This document shows, one piece after another, positions 9,676-17,318 of a stretch of 64,000 nucleotides of DNA. The notes below the pieces were generated by a model. It was given only the letters and a program-made list of their open reading frames with translations, did not search any database and was not told where the DNA came from. Made by a program: the position numbers and the translations under genes. The stretch is from JABWBD01 sp040768665 (GTDB taxonomy: Bacteria; Planctomycetota; Planctomycetia; Pirellulales; Thermoguttaceae). How positions within the stretch are numbered: the first letter of the stretch is position 1; each line of letters begins with the position of its first letter. The stretch lies in NCBI GenBank assembly GCA_040768665.1, contig JAXGMN010000016.1, forward strand, positions 197,712 through 261,711, given 5' to 3'.

Positions 9676-10005
9676 GTTATCTTGCAGTGGCGTGCCGTGC
9701 TAATCCGGTGGAAAACATGTCGATAACCCGGTAATTCGTTGATTCGCTTGTAGTTCGGCTCTCGGCCGCGAAGGTGCTGCGGCGCGTTATCCTGCGACGG
9801 CTCGCCGGATATCGCGCGGAATTGGCCGCCGCAGGATAACGCGCCAAGGGCGGTGCGGGTTATCCTGCATCGTGAGTGCCGGATATCGCGCCGGGGGCGG
9901 CAGAGTTTCTGTCGCGCAAGTGCTTGACAATGCATAGGTTAGCCGCTAGGATGCGGTTTAGAGGTGGGCGCGTTATCCTGCAGGGAGCCTGTCAGATAAC
10001 AGCGC
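9676..10005. other. Candidate attI region with GTTATCCTGC repeats
   Basis: Between intI and the first cassette gene GTTATC-type cores recur: 9676, a perfect 15-bp inverted pair GGCGCGTTATCCTGC (9781-9795) and its complement (9831-9845), GGGTTATCCTGC at 9857 with GGATATCGCGCC at 9881, and GGGCGCGTTATCCTGC at 9966 with CAGATAACAGCGC at 9993. Position and repeated recombinase-core-like words suggest integrase binding sites (attI), or decayed ORF-less attC sites. The exact crossover base cannot be fixed by eye. Confidence 0.55.
9924..9952 (+). promoter_or_regulatory. Sigma-70 promoter reading into the cassette array (Pc candidate)
   Basis: TTGACA (9924-9929), a 17-base spacer and TAGGAT (9947-9952) form a near-consensus promoter directed at the cassettes. 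It lies between the integrase start and the first cassette gene, the usual place of a cassette promoter Pc. Confidence 0.7.
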
Positions 10006-10077
10006 TCGATCTGTCGGTTAATTAAAGAGTTCGTCGACAACATCAGCGATTCCGATCACAAGAGCCGAGCCCTGGCT

Positions 10078-10551
10078 GTGACACCTGAAGAAGCGGTTCA
10101 CCTGACGATCCGATTGCTCCGGGAGTGGGAACGCGACTCGGCCGATGAACTCGTCCCACGGCTGATTGCTGCCGGAATCGACGATGACTTAGCCAATCGT
10201 CTGTCGGTCCTGGTTCCGCTTGCGTTTTCACGAGCCCACTATGCGTCCGCCCCAATGGTCAAGGAATACGCTGAGGAGTACATTATCTATGACCGCGGAA
10301 CGCGACGGGAATCGTCGCATACCCTTCAATCCGATCCGTATTTCTGCGCTGCCGTGATGGCCGCAGCGAACACCGATGACGAACGCGTGGTGCTCGTCAT
10401 CGCAAGACGGAGTCCTGAATATGACGCAATCAACACCACCCTGACGAATCTTCCAGACGGTGCGGTTCCGAGGCGGATCGGAACAAGCAGTCCGTATCTC
10501 GTGTGCGGTCAACCGCGACCGCGCCCGTGGTGGAAGTTCTGGGGTTCGTGA
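10078..10551 (+). CDS. First cassette gene, unknown protein
   Basis: A GTG start gives 157 residues. The protein is mixed alpha/beta, with an acidic N-terminal helical part (EEAVHLTIRLLREWERD), a middle RRSPEYDAINTTLTNLPDG stretch and an unusual aromatic basic tail PRPRPWWKFWGS. No known domain recognised. It is the first gene after the attI-like region and the promoter at 9924-9952, and attC A follows its stop immediately. In an integron this proximal position would make it the best expressed cassette. The start lacks a strong ribosome site, so the N-terminus is uncertain. Confidence 0.6.
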   Translation: MTPEEAVHLTIRLLREWERDSADELVPRLIAAGIDDDLANRLSVLVPLAFSRAHYASAPMVKEYAEEYIIYDRGTRRESSHTLQSDPYFCAAVMAAANTDDERVVLVIARRSPEYDAINTTLTNLPDGAVPRRIGTSSPYLVCGQPRPRPWWKFWGS

Positions 10552-10555
10552 GGTC

Positions 10556-10647
10556 GACGAACTAAGGCGTGCACCGGAGCCGCGATCCGGTCTTGGAAAA
10601 TGGTAGGCGTCACTCGTCGCGGCCCGGTGACGCCGGTCGTTCGGGCG
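10556..10647 (+). repeat. attC site A
   Basis: R''-like ACGAACTA and R'-like GTTCGGGC flank long arms GGCGTGCACCGGAGCCGCGA and, opposite, TCGCGGCCCGGTGACGCC. The arms pair perfectly except for two unpaired bases (G and A) on one side. Such extrahelical bases are the hallmark of attC folded single strands. Confidence 0.85.
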
Positions 10648-10686
10648 TAAGTAAAAACAGCATCCAAGCAGATCGCACCTGGGCTT

Positions 10687-12318
10687 ATGACCATGCCGAC
10701 CTTCTTCCGCTCAGCTAAATGCCTCTGGTTCGAGATTCCTGCTTGCGCCGCCGCCTTTTTCATTGCCGCAGCGACAGTGGCCGGTTGCAACTCCTCGAAA
10801 GCGCCTCTGGCCACTGCCAAACAGTTGGACGACCTGGAAACTGCGCTCAAGGCAATCGAGGGCGAACTGAGAGACCTTCGGCAGAGAATCCCGCAAGAAA
10901 TCGAACAGAGGGCCAAGGAGTTGGAAACCGTCCTAACAGACCGCAAGCAATGCCCACAAGATCCACAGGCCGCCGAGAAAATGCGCCAACCGCTGGACGA
11001 CCTGGAAGTTGCCCTCAAGAGAATCGAGGGCGAACTGAGAGACCTTCGGCAAGGAATCCCGCAAGAAATCGAAGAGAGTGTCAAGGAGATGGAAGCCATC
11101 CTAACAGACCGCAATCAATGGCCGCAAGACTCACAGGCCGCCGACAAAATGCGCCAGAACCTGGACGAGATCGTTCAAACTCTCTCGCCGGTCGCCACCG
11201 AAAGGATCCTCCCCCAACTTGCTCGGCTCAACTGGGGCATCGAAGCCTTATGGAACCTTCGGACCCACGCCATAGCGGCACCCAACCAACTTGAGGAGGT
11301 GCAGGAGGTTATCACGGAAATGCTTGAAACACATCCGCGCGGACACTTCAACGAAATCCAGAGGGAACTGGAAACTCGATTGAAGGAAATTGACCCTCAA
11401 CTTCGCGCGTTTCAGATGAAGCAGATACTGGAAAGGGCCAATCGCGCCCTAGAGGACAAGGAAGATGCGAGCGCGGCGTTCAGCAGTTTGGAGGAGTTTC
11501 GAGGAGAAAAGGAAGTCGCCGCGATCCTGCCGAAACTCCGCACGAAGGTTCTCGAAAAAACTGGCCTCGAACGAATCGAGAGCTTCGAAAAGAACCTGAC
11601 AAAGACTCGTTCCTTTGCCGACGACCGTGCCCGCCAAGTATCCCTACTCACCATTCAAGAGGGCGTCCTACGACTAACCGTCGATTTGGAACTTGAAGAA
11701 ACAGTGCCCAAGGAAGTTCTGAAAAAGGCCAAGAACCTGTTGGCTTCATGCGACAAGGAACTGCTCGCCCTTGCTGCCAAACAACAGGATGATCACGCGA
11801 AAAAGGTCCGCCGCTACCAAGCCTGGGCATTGGAACAGATTCGCAAATTCGACAGCCCGAATGGCTGGTATTACGACGTTAGCCTACCGTGGGCCGAGTC
11901 TCAGCTGCGAGAGTTCCAAAACGCCTCCGAAGACAAAGACTGGGTGGCGATTCAGACCTTTCCGTCGATGAAGCAACTCGTTCAGGAAAAAGTCGGGGTC
12001 GATCTGTCCGAGATGAAGGGAGCGATGTTGACGGCGGACAAGCGGAAAGAAATCTACAATGAGGCCTGGCGAACCGTCGGCTGGAAGAACAGCATCCATA
12101 CTGAGATCGCCTACCGTGCGACTCGGGATGGCATGGTAAAGTTCTTGCTGCCGATTCAGCCGCACCTACTGGACCCGCCGGTCGCGCAGCTTTACCAGCA
12201 AGCGTTTTCCAAGGGTTGGCAAAAACTCGAAGGCCGCGAAGACCAGCTTTTCGTCGCCCAGCAGTCCGCCGTCGTGCAGAAGAAGACTCTGGAAGAAGTA
12301 GCCTCTTCCAATCCGTGA
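10687..12318 (+). CDS. Cassette-borne coiled-coil lipoprotein
   Basis: The 543-residue protein begins with a signal peptide ending in the lipobox VAGC at about residue 34, so it is probably anchored to a membrane on the outer face. Residues 45-160 hold two near-identical heptad-rich units (LDDLETALKAIEGELRDLRQ and LDDLEVALKRIEGELRDLRQ, each followed by IPQEIE), then long charged helices to the end. This indicates an extended coiled coil. No enzymatic motif is visible. It sits 22 bases upstream of a secreted PD-(D/E)XK-like protein, within the same very large cassette. A scaffold, partner or delivery role is inference. Confidence 0.65.
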   Translation: MTMPTFFRSAKCLWFEIPACAAAFFIAAATVAGCNSSKAPLATAKQLDDLETALKAIEGELRDLRQRIPQEIEQRAKELETVLTDRKQCPQDPQAAEKMRQPLDDLEVALKRIEGELRDLRQGIPQEIEESVKEMEAILTDRNQWPQDSQAADKMRQNLDEIVQTLSPVATERILPQLARLNWGIEALWNLRTHAIAAPNQLEEVQEVITEMLETHPRGHFNEIQRELETRLKEIDPQLRAFQMKQILERANRALEDKEDASAAFSSLEEFRGEKEVAAILPKLRTKVLEKTGLERIESFEKNLTKTRSFADDRARQVSLLTIQEGVLRLTVDLELEETVPKEVLKKAKNLLASCDKELLALAAKQQDDHAKKVRRYQAWALEQIRKFDSPNGWYYDVSLPWAESQLREFQNASEDKDWVAIQTFPSMKQLVQEKVGVDLSEMKGAMLTADKRKEIYNEAWRTVGWKNSIHTEIAYRATRDGMVKFLLPIQPHLLDPPVAQLYQQAFSKGWQKLEGREDQLFVAQQSAVVQKKTLEEVASSNP

Positions 12319-12340
12319 GCTAGAAAAGCGAGGCTCGTCG

Positions 12341-13729
12341 ATGCCCCCTAGGAAAACACTTTTTACCGTTCTGATGGTCGTAGGATTCAGCGCCGAACTT
12401 CATGCGCAAGCGCCCGTCGCGGCACCGCCGCTTCCCCGGTATCCCGGAATCCGCACGCAGTTCAACCAAAGCCTTTCCCAAGCACTGTCGAACGAACAAC
12501 GTTTGGCTCTCTACCGGCAGACGGTCGCCCAGGGTGGTAATTCCGGCAGGCCCATGTTGATGCGAATGTTCGGGAACTTCCAGCCGGGGTCGTTCAACCT
12601 GTCGCCTACCACTCCAGGGCTCTCAACCACCGTGCGCGGTCTTGCTTCGGATAACGCGAATTTTGTCAAGGGACACGCGCGGACGTTGCGGTATGCCATG
12701 AGCTTACAGGGAGACGCCCGGTTCAATGTGGCTGGTTTGAATCGCCCGCGTGTCAACTCGGCAGGAAGGACAGACGCCGATATCGTTTTCCGTCATCAAT
12801 CGACGGGTTTGCAGGTGCGGATGGAAGTCAAGAACATGACCCCTGCTTCGCAGCGCGCGAACCTGCAGAACATTCAAAGGCAAATCCTCAAGATGGCCCA
12901 GGACGCCCGCATGACCGGGGAAATGCAGGTGTGGGCCAATCGTCAAAACGTTCTCCCGGAAGTCCGCGCCTTCGCCGAACGGCATGGAATAAGGGTCGAA
13001 GAACGGCTGCGGACGGGAAACACGAACGTGAGACCCGGTGACCGTAGTTTCCAAGACTTCGCAAGCGGTTTAGATAAGGAGCTGCGCTTACAGGCCAAAC
13101 TCACGGCGATGGCGGGCAGCGTGAAGGCCGGCATGGGTGCCTACTTGGCTTACCAGGCTATTCGGCAACTCGAAGGCGACGTCTCCAGCTTTGCGGGCAC
13201 TCACGGCGATTGGTTGCGAATAGGCGAGCACGGATCGACCTTGTTGGCGGGCGGTGGCTTCGGCAGCGCTGGTGCGGCTCAGCTCGCGCGGCAAATACCA
13301 GCGCTCGCGAACAGTGCCCGGCTCGTTTCCTTGAGGAAGTGGGGCGGCCGCCTGGGCGTGGCGGGGACGGTCTTGGCCGAAGGCTTTCTGGTGGGCCAAT
13401 ACCTGAGCGGCGATCTGACCGAGCGGCAATTCTGGCATGGCCAAGCCAGCTTGGGCGGTGGGTTAGCCGGGGGCGCGGCTGGGGGCTTCGTCGGTTTCAA
13501 GGCAGGCGCGCTGACCGGGGGCGCAATAGGTTCATGTTTTGGGCCGGCTGGCACTGCCATTGGGGCTGGTATCGGCGGAACCATCGGGGCCATTGGCGGC
13601 GGTGTTGGCGGCGGGTACGCCGGCGCGCATTTTGCCGGCCGCGGAGTAGAAAGTGTCTACCGATTGCAGGATACGGAGCAACAGGAAAGCTACGCTCAGT
13701 TTTTGTTGAGCCACTATCAACAGCGTTGA
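12341..13729 (+). CDS. Secreted PD-(D/E)XK-like protein with glycine-zipper C-terminus
   Basis: The 462-residue protein has a signal peptide (cleavage near HAQA). At residues 145-164 the pattern TDADIVF followed 15 residues later by MEVKNM matches the catalytic D...ExK core of PD-(D/E)XK nucleases (Asp145 or Asp147, Glu162, Lys164), and a helix follows (QRANLQNIQRQILKM). Residues 370-440 are Gly/Ala-rich with GxxxG repeats (GGAIGSCFGPAGTAIGAGIG), a glycine zipper that could insert in membranes. This combination suggests a secreted nuclease-type effector or toxin. No metal site beyond the core is provable. Its likely partner is the upstream lipoprotein. Confidence 0.65.
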   Translation: MPPRKTLFTVLMVVGFSAELHAQAPVAAPPLPRYPGIRTQFNQSLSQALSNEQRLALYRQTVAQGGNSGRPMLMRMFGNFQPGSFNLSPTTPGLSTTVRGLASDNANFVKGHARTLRYAMSLQGDARFNVAGLNRPRVNSAGRTDADIVFRHQSTGLQVRMEVKNMTPASQRANLQNIQRQILKMAQDARMTGEMQVWANRQNVLPEVRAFAERHGIRVEERLRTGNTNVRPGDRSFQDFASGLDKELRLQAKLTAMAGSVKAGMGAYLAYQAIRQLEGDVSSFAGTHGDWLRIGEHGSTLLAGGGFGSAGAAQLARQIPALANSARLVSLRKWGGRLGVAGTVLAEGFLVGQYLSGDLTERQFWHGQASLGGGLAGGAAGGFVGFKAGALTGGAIGSCFGPAGTAIGAGIGGTIGAIGGGVGGGYAGAHFAGRGVESVYRLQDTEQQESYAQFLLSHYQQR

Positions 13730-13791
13730 GGCCGCAAGCTAGGGACGGATCCGGCCCGAACGGTGGCGTTCGCCTGAAAAGGAGAAAGGGA

Positions 13792-14106
13792 ATGTCGAAG
13801 CCCACAGAAGCAGAGATGATAGAGTACGCGGGGGAATGCCGACGACAGTATCCCGATATTACAAAGGATGAGCTTAAGGCACTTCTGAAAGCCAGGTTCA
13901 TTGATGGACGTGATCCTCTAGCAGCCGCTGCCCGTTATGGCGGACTCGGTGCCGTATTCACGTGCGGCGCAATCTCCAACCCTTTCGACTGGCTGATCGG
14001 ATTGCCCTTGGTCATTTCAGGCCTCGTCAAGCTGTATGGGGCAGATCCGTCCGGCGTGCAAGACATGATCGACGGGGCAGTAGCCATCGTCATGGAGGGC
14101 GGTTGA
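13792..14106 (+). CDS. Small cassette protein with one membrane-like helix
   Basis: An ATG with AAGGAG upstream starts 104 residues. The N-terminal part is helical and charged (TEAEMIEYAGECRRQYPDIT); the C-terminal half has a hydrophobic stretch (FDWLIGLPLVISGLVKLYG). It lies 62 bases after the PD-(D/E)XK-like gene with no attC between them, so it is the third gene of the same cassette. Its small size and position allow an immunity or accessory role, which is a guess. No family recognised. Confidence 0.55.
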   Translation: MSKPTEAEMIEYAGECRRQYPDITKDELKALLKARFIDGRDPLAAAARYGGLGAVFTCGAISNPFDWLIGLPLVISGLVKLYGADPSGVQDMIDGAVAIVMEGG

Positions 14107-14389
14107 AATCGGTTGACTGATTCGCAAAGCCAGGGGAATGCGGTTGTTCTGGACAACGGGGAATCCGAATGCGCTGTCAATTCTACGCGAAGTCGCAACG
14201 ACACATTGGCGAGATCGGCGGCCCTGGCGTCGTTCAACAAACGGCGAATTGTGCCCTGAAATCTCGTGATCAACAGGCCAAGCTAGACATCTGCCAAGCC
14301 GTCGCTGACCAAGGGCTCGGCAATTCCCTTCACGACTTTTGTTCGTTCACGCAGGATCAAACAAGGTGCCCTCGCTATCAAGCGTCATC
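14107..14389. other. Spacer before attC B, no gene supported
   Basis: About 280 bases between the small cassette gene and attC B. A short frame from 14169 encodes a low-complexity peptide that runs into the attC and has no ribosome site; I do not consider it a gene. Confidence 0.4.
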
Positions 14390-14479
14390 GGCGAACTAGC
14401 GGATGCAGCCGACGGGCGAATACGCTGCGACAAGATGGCTGGTTTGGTCATCGCCCGCGGCTGATCCCGGACGTTCGGC
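14390..14479 (+). repeat. attC site B
   Basis: R''-like GCGAACTA (14391) and R'-like ACGTTCGGC (to 14479). Arm GGATGCAGCCGACGGGCGA pairs with the complement of TCGCCCGCGGCTGATCC perfectly except for the same two extrahelical bases (G, A) as in site A. Confidence 0.85.
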
Positions 14480-14491
14480 AAGGAGTCCGCG

Positions 14492-15115
14492 TTGCAGGAT
14501 CGAGGGCAAGAAATGCTTGCATCTGAACTGGACCTGATTCAACGGCTGAAGGAACGCAACGCGGATCGGAAACGTGCGACTGACGGCCACCTCCATCCCC
14601 CGAAACCTGTTCGGCCTGTGCCCCCCAAGGATCTGCGGGCTGCTGAACGTATCATTGGCTTTCAACTGCCGGAATTATTGCGTACCATTTATCTAGAGGT
14701 TGGAAACGGGGGCTTTGGCCCAGAATACGGCATCGTCGGAACGAAAGGAGGATTCAAACTCGACAAGTGCTCACTCGAATCCAGCTACGAGGGCATGCGC
14801 CACTTAAACGATGAGAATCCGGTTTGGTGCTGGCCGGAGCGTCTGCTTCCGCTGGCCAATTGCGGATGCGGCATGTGGTCGTGTGTCGACTGTGAATACA
14901 AGAAACTGCCGATGATCCTTTGGGATCCGAACAACCTGGATGAAGAACTCAGCGGTGCCAGTGCGCGCCTCAACTGGCGAACCGCGTTTTGGGACCAAGG
15001 ACAGTCATTCAAAAGGTGGCTGGAGGATTGGCTCGCCGACAAAGAGAGGCCAGAACCGAAATGGCCCACTGACGCGTGGATGAAGAAACGCTTGGGGTTT
15101 ACGCGGCCAAGGTAG
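14492..15115 (+). CDS. SUKH (SMI1/KNR4)-type immunity-like protein
   Basis: From a TTG spaced 6 bases after AAGGAG, which lies just inside the cassette junction, the product has 207 residues; an ATG at 14513 is an alternative. The region DLRAAERIIGFQLPELLRTIY followed by LEVGNGGFGPEYGIVG is the SMI1/KNR4 (SUKH) signature. CGCGMWSCVDCE adds a Cys cluster that might bind metal. SUKH proteins commonly act as immunity partners of nuclease toxins, and this cassette directly follows the one carrying a PD-(D/E)XK-like protein. Family call good; pairing is inference. Confidence 0.75.
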   Translation: MQDRGQEMLASELDLIQRLKERNADRKRATDGHLHPPKPVRPVPPKDLRAAERIIGFQLPELLRTIYLEVGNGGFGPEYGIVGTKGGFKLDKCSLESSYEGMRHLNDENPVWCWPERLLPLANCGCGMWSCVDCEYKKLPMILWDPNNLDEELSGASARLNWRTAFWDQGQSFKRWLEDWLADKERPEPKWPTDAWMKKRLGFTRPR

Positions 15116-15121
15116 ACGCCG

Positions 15122-15219
15122 TGCCGAACTAGAGCATCCAGCCGACCGGGCACGCGGGGCGGCGTTTTGGGTAATTCGAGTCAGGCGTCGCGTGCCCGGC
15201 GGCTGATGCTTGGCGTTCG
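15122..15219 (+). repeat. attC site C
   Basis: R''-like GCCGAACTA (15123) and R'-like GCGTTCG (15213). Arm AGCATCCAGCCGACCGGGCA pairs with the complement of TGCCCGGCGGCTGATGCT with one extra C and one extra A at the same two positions as in A and B. Confidence 0.85.
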
Positions 15220-15241
15220 TTGGAATTGGAGCAAACAACAA

Positions 15242-15973
15242 TTGTCGGAACTGAAGAAGCTCGCTGGCAAGTTGAAACGTGGTCTCGGCCTGTCCAGGGA
15301 AAAGCTGACGACCGACATGATCGCAGAGATCGAGCGTCTTGGCCTATCTCAAGCCTGGTTTCAGTGGGTCGTTGATGAGGAGGGGCTCGATTTCGTGAGG
15401 TTCGGTTTGGCTCAGCGCACCAAGGAGGCCGCGTTGTTCGAGAAGTGGTATCCGCGCCTGAAGACCTTTGTTGCCGAAAAACGGATCCACTCGCCGTTGC
15501 CGGACGTGAAGACGCTTGCCAGAGACGAGGCATCCACGTTGCGAATCCTCGAGCCCAAGATCCGTGATGCCGAACACGTGCCCTGCCGTGGGAACTTTAC
15601 GGCCGCCTTCTTTTCGGCGCCACTCCACGTCCTTCCCTGCGTCATGAGTGACTGGCCCTCCACGTACAAGAACCCCGTGTTCTTAACCCCGGAAGAACTC
15701 GTGGAATGGCGAAGTATCTACCAAGCCAACGAACCAGATCAGGATGCGTGGTGGTTTGTTTTCCAAGACTGGGATGCGGACTGGCAGCTGAAGGAGGACT
15801 CCTTTTGGCTCCGCGACCATGCGTTTCATGTCGCCGATGGGCTTAAGCCGCTCCTTGTTGTCTGCGGAATGTATTGGGGTTCACTGGCGGGAGGTCATCG
15901 GGCGGAATTGTGGGGAGTTGATGAACACGGGGACGGGAGTTTCATTGAGTTTCTCGCAGACGTGACGTATTAG
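15242..15973 (+). CDS. Cassette protein, unknown function
   Basis: The open frame begins inside attC C; the first sensible start outside it is a TTG at 15242, ten bases after GGAG, giving 243 residues (an ATG at 15206 would lie inside the attC). The protein is Trp-rich: AWFQWVVDEEGLDFVRFG, WWFVFQDWDADWQLK, and it ends with WGVDEHGDGSFIEF. No known family was recognised. Between two attC sites it is a complete single-gene cassette. Trp-rich globular cassette proteins next to a SUKH gene could be another immunity-type protein, but nothing proves it. Confidence 0.6.
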   Translation: MSELKKLAGKLKRGLGLSREKLTTDMIAEIERLGLSQAWFQWVVDEEGLDFVRFGLAQRTKEAALFEKWYPRLKTFVAEKRIHSPLPDVKTLARDEASTLRILEPKIRDAEHVPCRGNFTAAFFSAPLHVLPCVMSDWPSTYKNPVFLTPEELVEWRSIYQANEPDQDAWWFVFQDWDADWQLKEDSFWLRDHAFHVADGLKPLLVVCGMYWGSLAGGHRAELWGVDEHGDGSFIEFLADVTY

Positions 15974-15984
15974 GGGAACGCCGC

Positions 15985-16076
15985 CAACGAACCAAGCGTT
16001 GGACCAGAGCCGCGATCTGGCCTGGGAAAATGGATGCGTTGACTCGTCACGGCCTGGTCAACGCGGTCGTTCGGCG
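15985..16076 (+). repeat. attC site D
   Basis: R''-like ACGAACCA (15987) and R'-like CGTTCGGC (16068). Arm GCGTTGGACCAGAGCCGCGA pairs with the complement of TCACGGCCTGGTCAACGC with extrahelical G and A. Close in sequence to site A, including the central GGAAAATGG loop region. Confidence 0.85.
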
Positions 16077-16091
16077 AGGAGAGGTGATTCG

Positions 16092-16568
16092 ATGGGCGAG
16101 GCAGTTCCGGAACCGACGACCACTCTACGCCGCCGCGGCTGGGTCGGCTGGCCCGGCCTCGTCACCGCGCTCGTCGCCCTCGCCCTGGCAGCGTGCGGGC
16201 CGTGGCTGGCCGGCCTGCTCGACCCGCCCCCGGTGCCGGTCGAGGAGCGGGCGGCGGAGGTGGCCGGCCGGATCAAGGACCGGGTGGTCGCCAAACTCCG
16301 CGGCCAGAAGCTCGCGCCGGCCGCGCCGCGTGCCGAGCCGTTCCGTTGGTCGCGAGCGCTGCCGGGGATCGCCGTCGCCCTCGGGGTGGCCGGCCTGTCG
16401 CTCGGCGTGCTCGGGTTGGTCCGCCGTGAGGACGCGCGCCTGGCCGGGTCGGCGGTCGCGGTCGGCGCCGCCGCGGTCGTCGTCCAGTGGGCCGTACTCA
16501 TCGCCGGGGCGGTGCTGTTCTTGCTACTGGTCGCGCTGGTCATGTCGGCATTTCAGGGAGCGGGGTAG
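16092..16568 (+). CDS. Cassette-borne integral membrane protein
   Basis: An ATG after GAGGAG gives 158 residues with three predicted membrane segments (about residues 17-40, 90-112 and 122-155). Between the first two is a short charged helix (VEERAAEVAGRIKDRVVAK). The C-terminal part is Ala/Val/Leu-rich (AVAVGAAAVVVQWAVLIAG). Its GC content is visibly higher than that of the neighbouring cassettes, suggesting a different donor. No family recognised. It is bounded by attC D and attC E. Confidence 0.6.
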   Translation: MGEAVPEPTTTLRRRGWVGWPGLVTALVALALAACGPWLAGLLDPPPVPVEERAAEVAGRIKDRVVAKLRGQKLAPAAPRAEPFRWSRALPGIAVALGVAGLSLGVLGLVRREDARLAGSAVAVGAAAVVVQWAVLIAGAVLFLLLVALVMSAFQGAG

Positions 16569-16662
16569 GCCGAACGATGAATCCGACCGGAATGTGCCCG
16601 GCGGATCAGAGCGACCGGTGAGTCGACGTCACCTTCGCCGGGCACATTCCGGCGCGTTATCG
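16568..16662 (+). repeat. attC-like site E (atypical)
   Basis: A perfect 17-bp inverted repeat CCGGAATGTGCCCGGCG (16587-16603 and complement 16636-16652) lies between GCCGAACGA and GCGTTATCG. The outer boxes are unequal (GAAC against GTTATC) and the usual extrahelical bases are not evident, so this is a weaker attC call. The right box resembles the GTTATCC words near attI. Confidence 0.6.
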
Positions 16663-16725
16663 CAATACTGCCTGTCCGCCGCGAAGGGTTGAGGTACGCA
16701 ATGGGAGTAGCCCCGAGCAGTCACG

Positions 16726-17022
16726 ATGCCAGATTTCCGCGATGTTGATCCGCGTGAATTGCGAGTCCCGCCCTCGCGTCCGCAAGGAGCGGACCCCGCA
16801 AAGCTCGCTCGGCAGATTTCCCTGTTCGGGCGGTCGGCGGCGGGGATGCCTCCGCCCTGGGTTTACGAGGGGACAGACGGGGTGCTGGTGTTGTATAATG
16901 GAGTGACGCGGGCGACCCGCATCGCGAAGCTATCGCCCGGTACGTTGATTCGAGTCGAGGTGATCGGCAAGCTGCCGCGAGCCTACGCCTCGTTGCCGAA
17001 GATTGGAGACCTGCTCCCATGA
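16726..17022 (+). CDS. Small cassette protein, first of a coupled pair
   Basis: An ATG start gives 98 residues: FRDVDPRELRVPPSRPQGAD followed by WVYEGTDGVLVLYNGVTRA and a hydrophilic end. The N-terminal pattern (DVDPRELRVPP...PAKLARQISLFG) resembles ParB/Srx-type substrate-binding folds, but no catalytic residue can be claimed. The gene overlaps the next by ATGA, so the two are co-translated. Two such small genes in one cassette resemble toxin-antitoxin layouts; this is inference. Confidence 0.55.
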   Translation: MPDFRDVDPRELRVPPSRPQGADPAKLARQISLFGRSAAGMPPPWVYEGTDGVLVLYNGVTRATRIAKLSPGTLIRVEVIGKLPRAYASLPKIGDLLP

Positions 17023-17318
17023 CTTCAGACATTCACCGGGAAGCATTGGCCGTTCTTGCCCAGGTGTGGGCACTTTCACCGGACGTCCGGCTCGGGCAGT
17101 TGCTCGCCCACCTCGGGTTTCTTGGCGAAGCCCACGTTGGGAAAGGGCTAGGGTATATCGAAGACGATGAATTGATTGCGGTGTTGTACCGTCACAGGGC
17201 GGAACTGCTGGGGCGGTCCCAAGGCGCGCCGAACCAGCCGCTGCAGCCGACCGGGGCCGCCGTGTCGGTTTCCGGGAGTTCTACGCAGGCGCAGGCGGCC
17301 CCGGCGGCTGAGCGCTGA
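17019..17318 (+). CDS. Small cassette protein, second of a coupled pair
   Basis: Starting at an ATG that overlaps the previous stop, 99 residues are encoded. The first 70 form a helical domain (REALAVLAQVWALSPDVRLG, QLLAHLGFL, YIEDDELIAVLYRHRAELLG). The remaining tail (NQPLQPTGAAVSVSGS...) is simply the translation of attC F, so the cassette end defines the C-terminus. Such tails occur in proteins of Gemmata-like planctomycetes. Function unknown; the partner is the 16726 gene. Confidence 0.6.
   Translation: MTSDIHREALAVLAQVWALSPDVRLGQLLAHLGFLGEAHVGKGLGYIEDDELIAVLYRHRAELLGRSQGAPNQPLQPTGAAVSVSGSSTQAQAAPAAER

Noticed and set aside
9676..10005. CRISPR-like repeat array
   Set aside because: Repeats are irregularly spaced, partly inverted and few; integron recombination sites fit better and no cas gene is present.
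14169..14399. 76-residue frame before attC B
   Set aside because: No ribosome site, low-complexity product and overlap with the attC arm.
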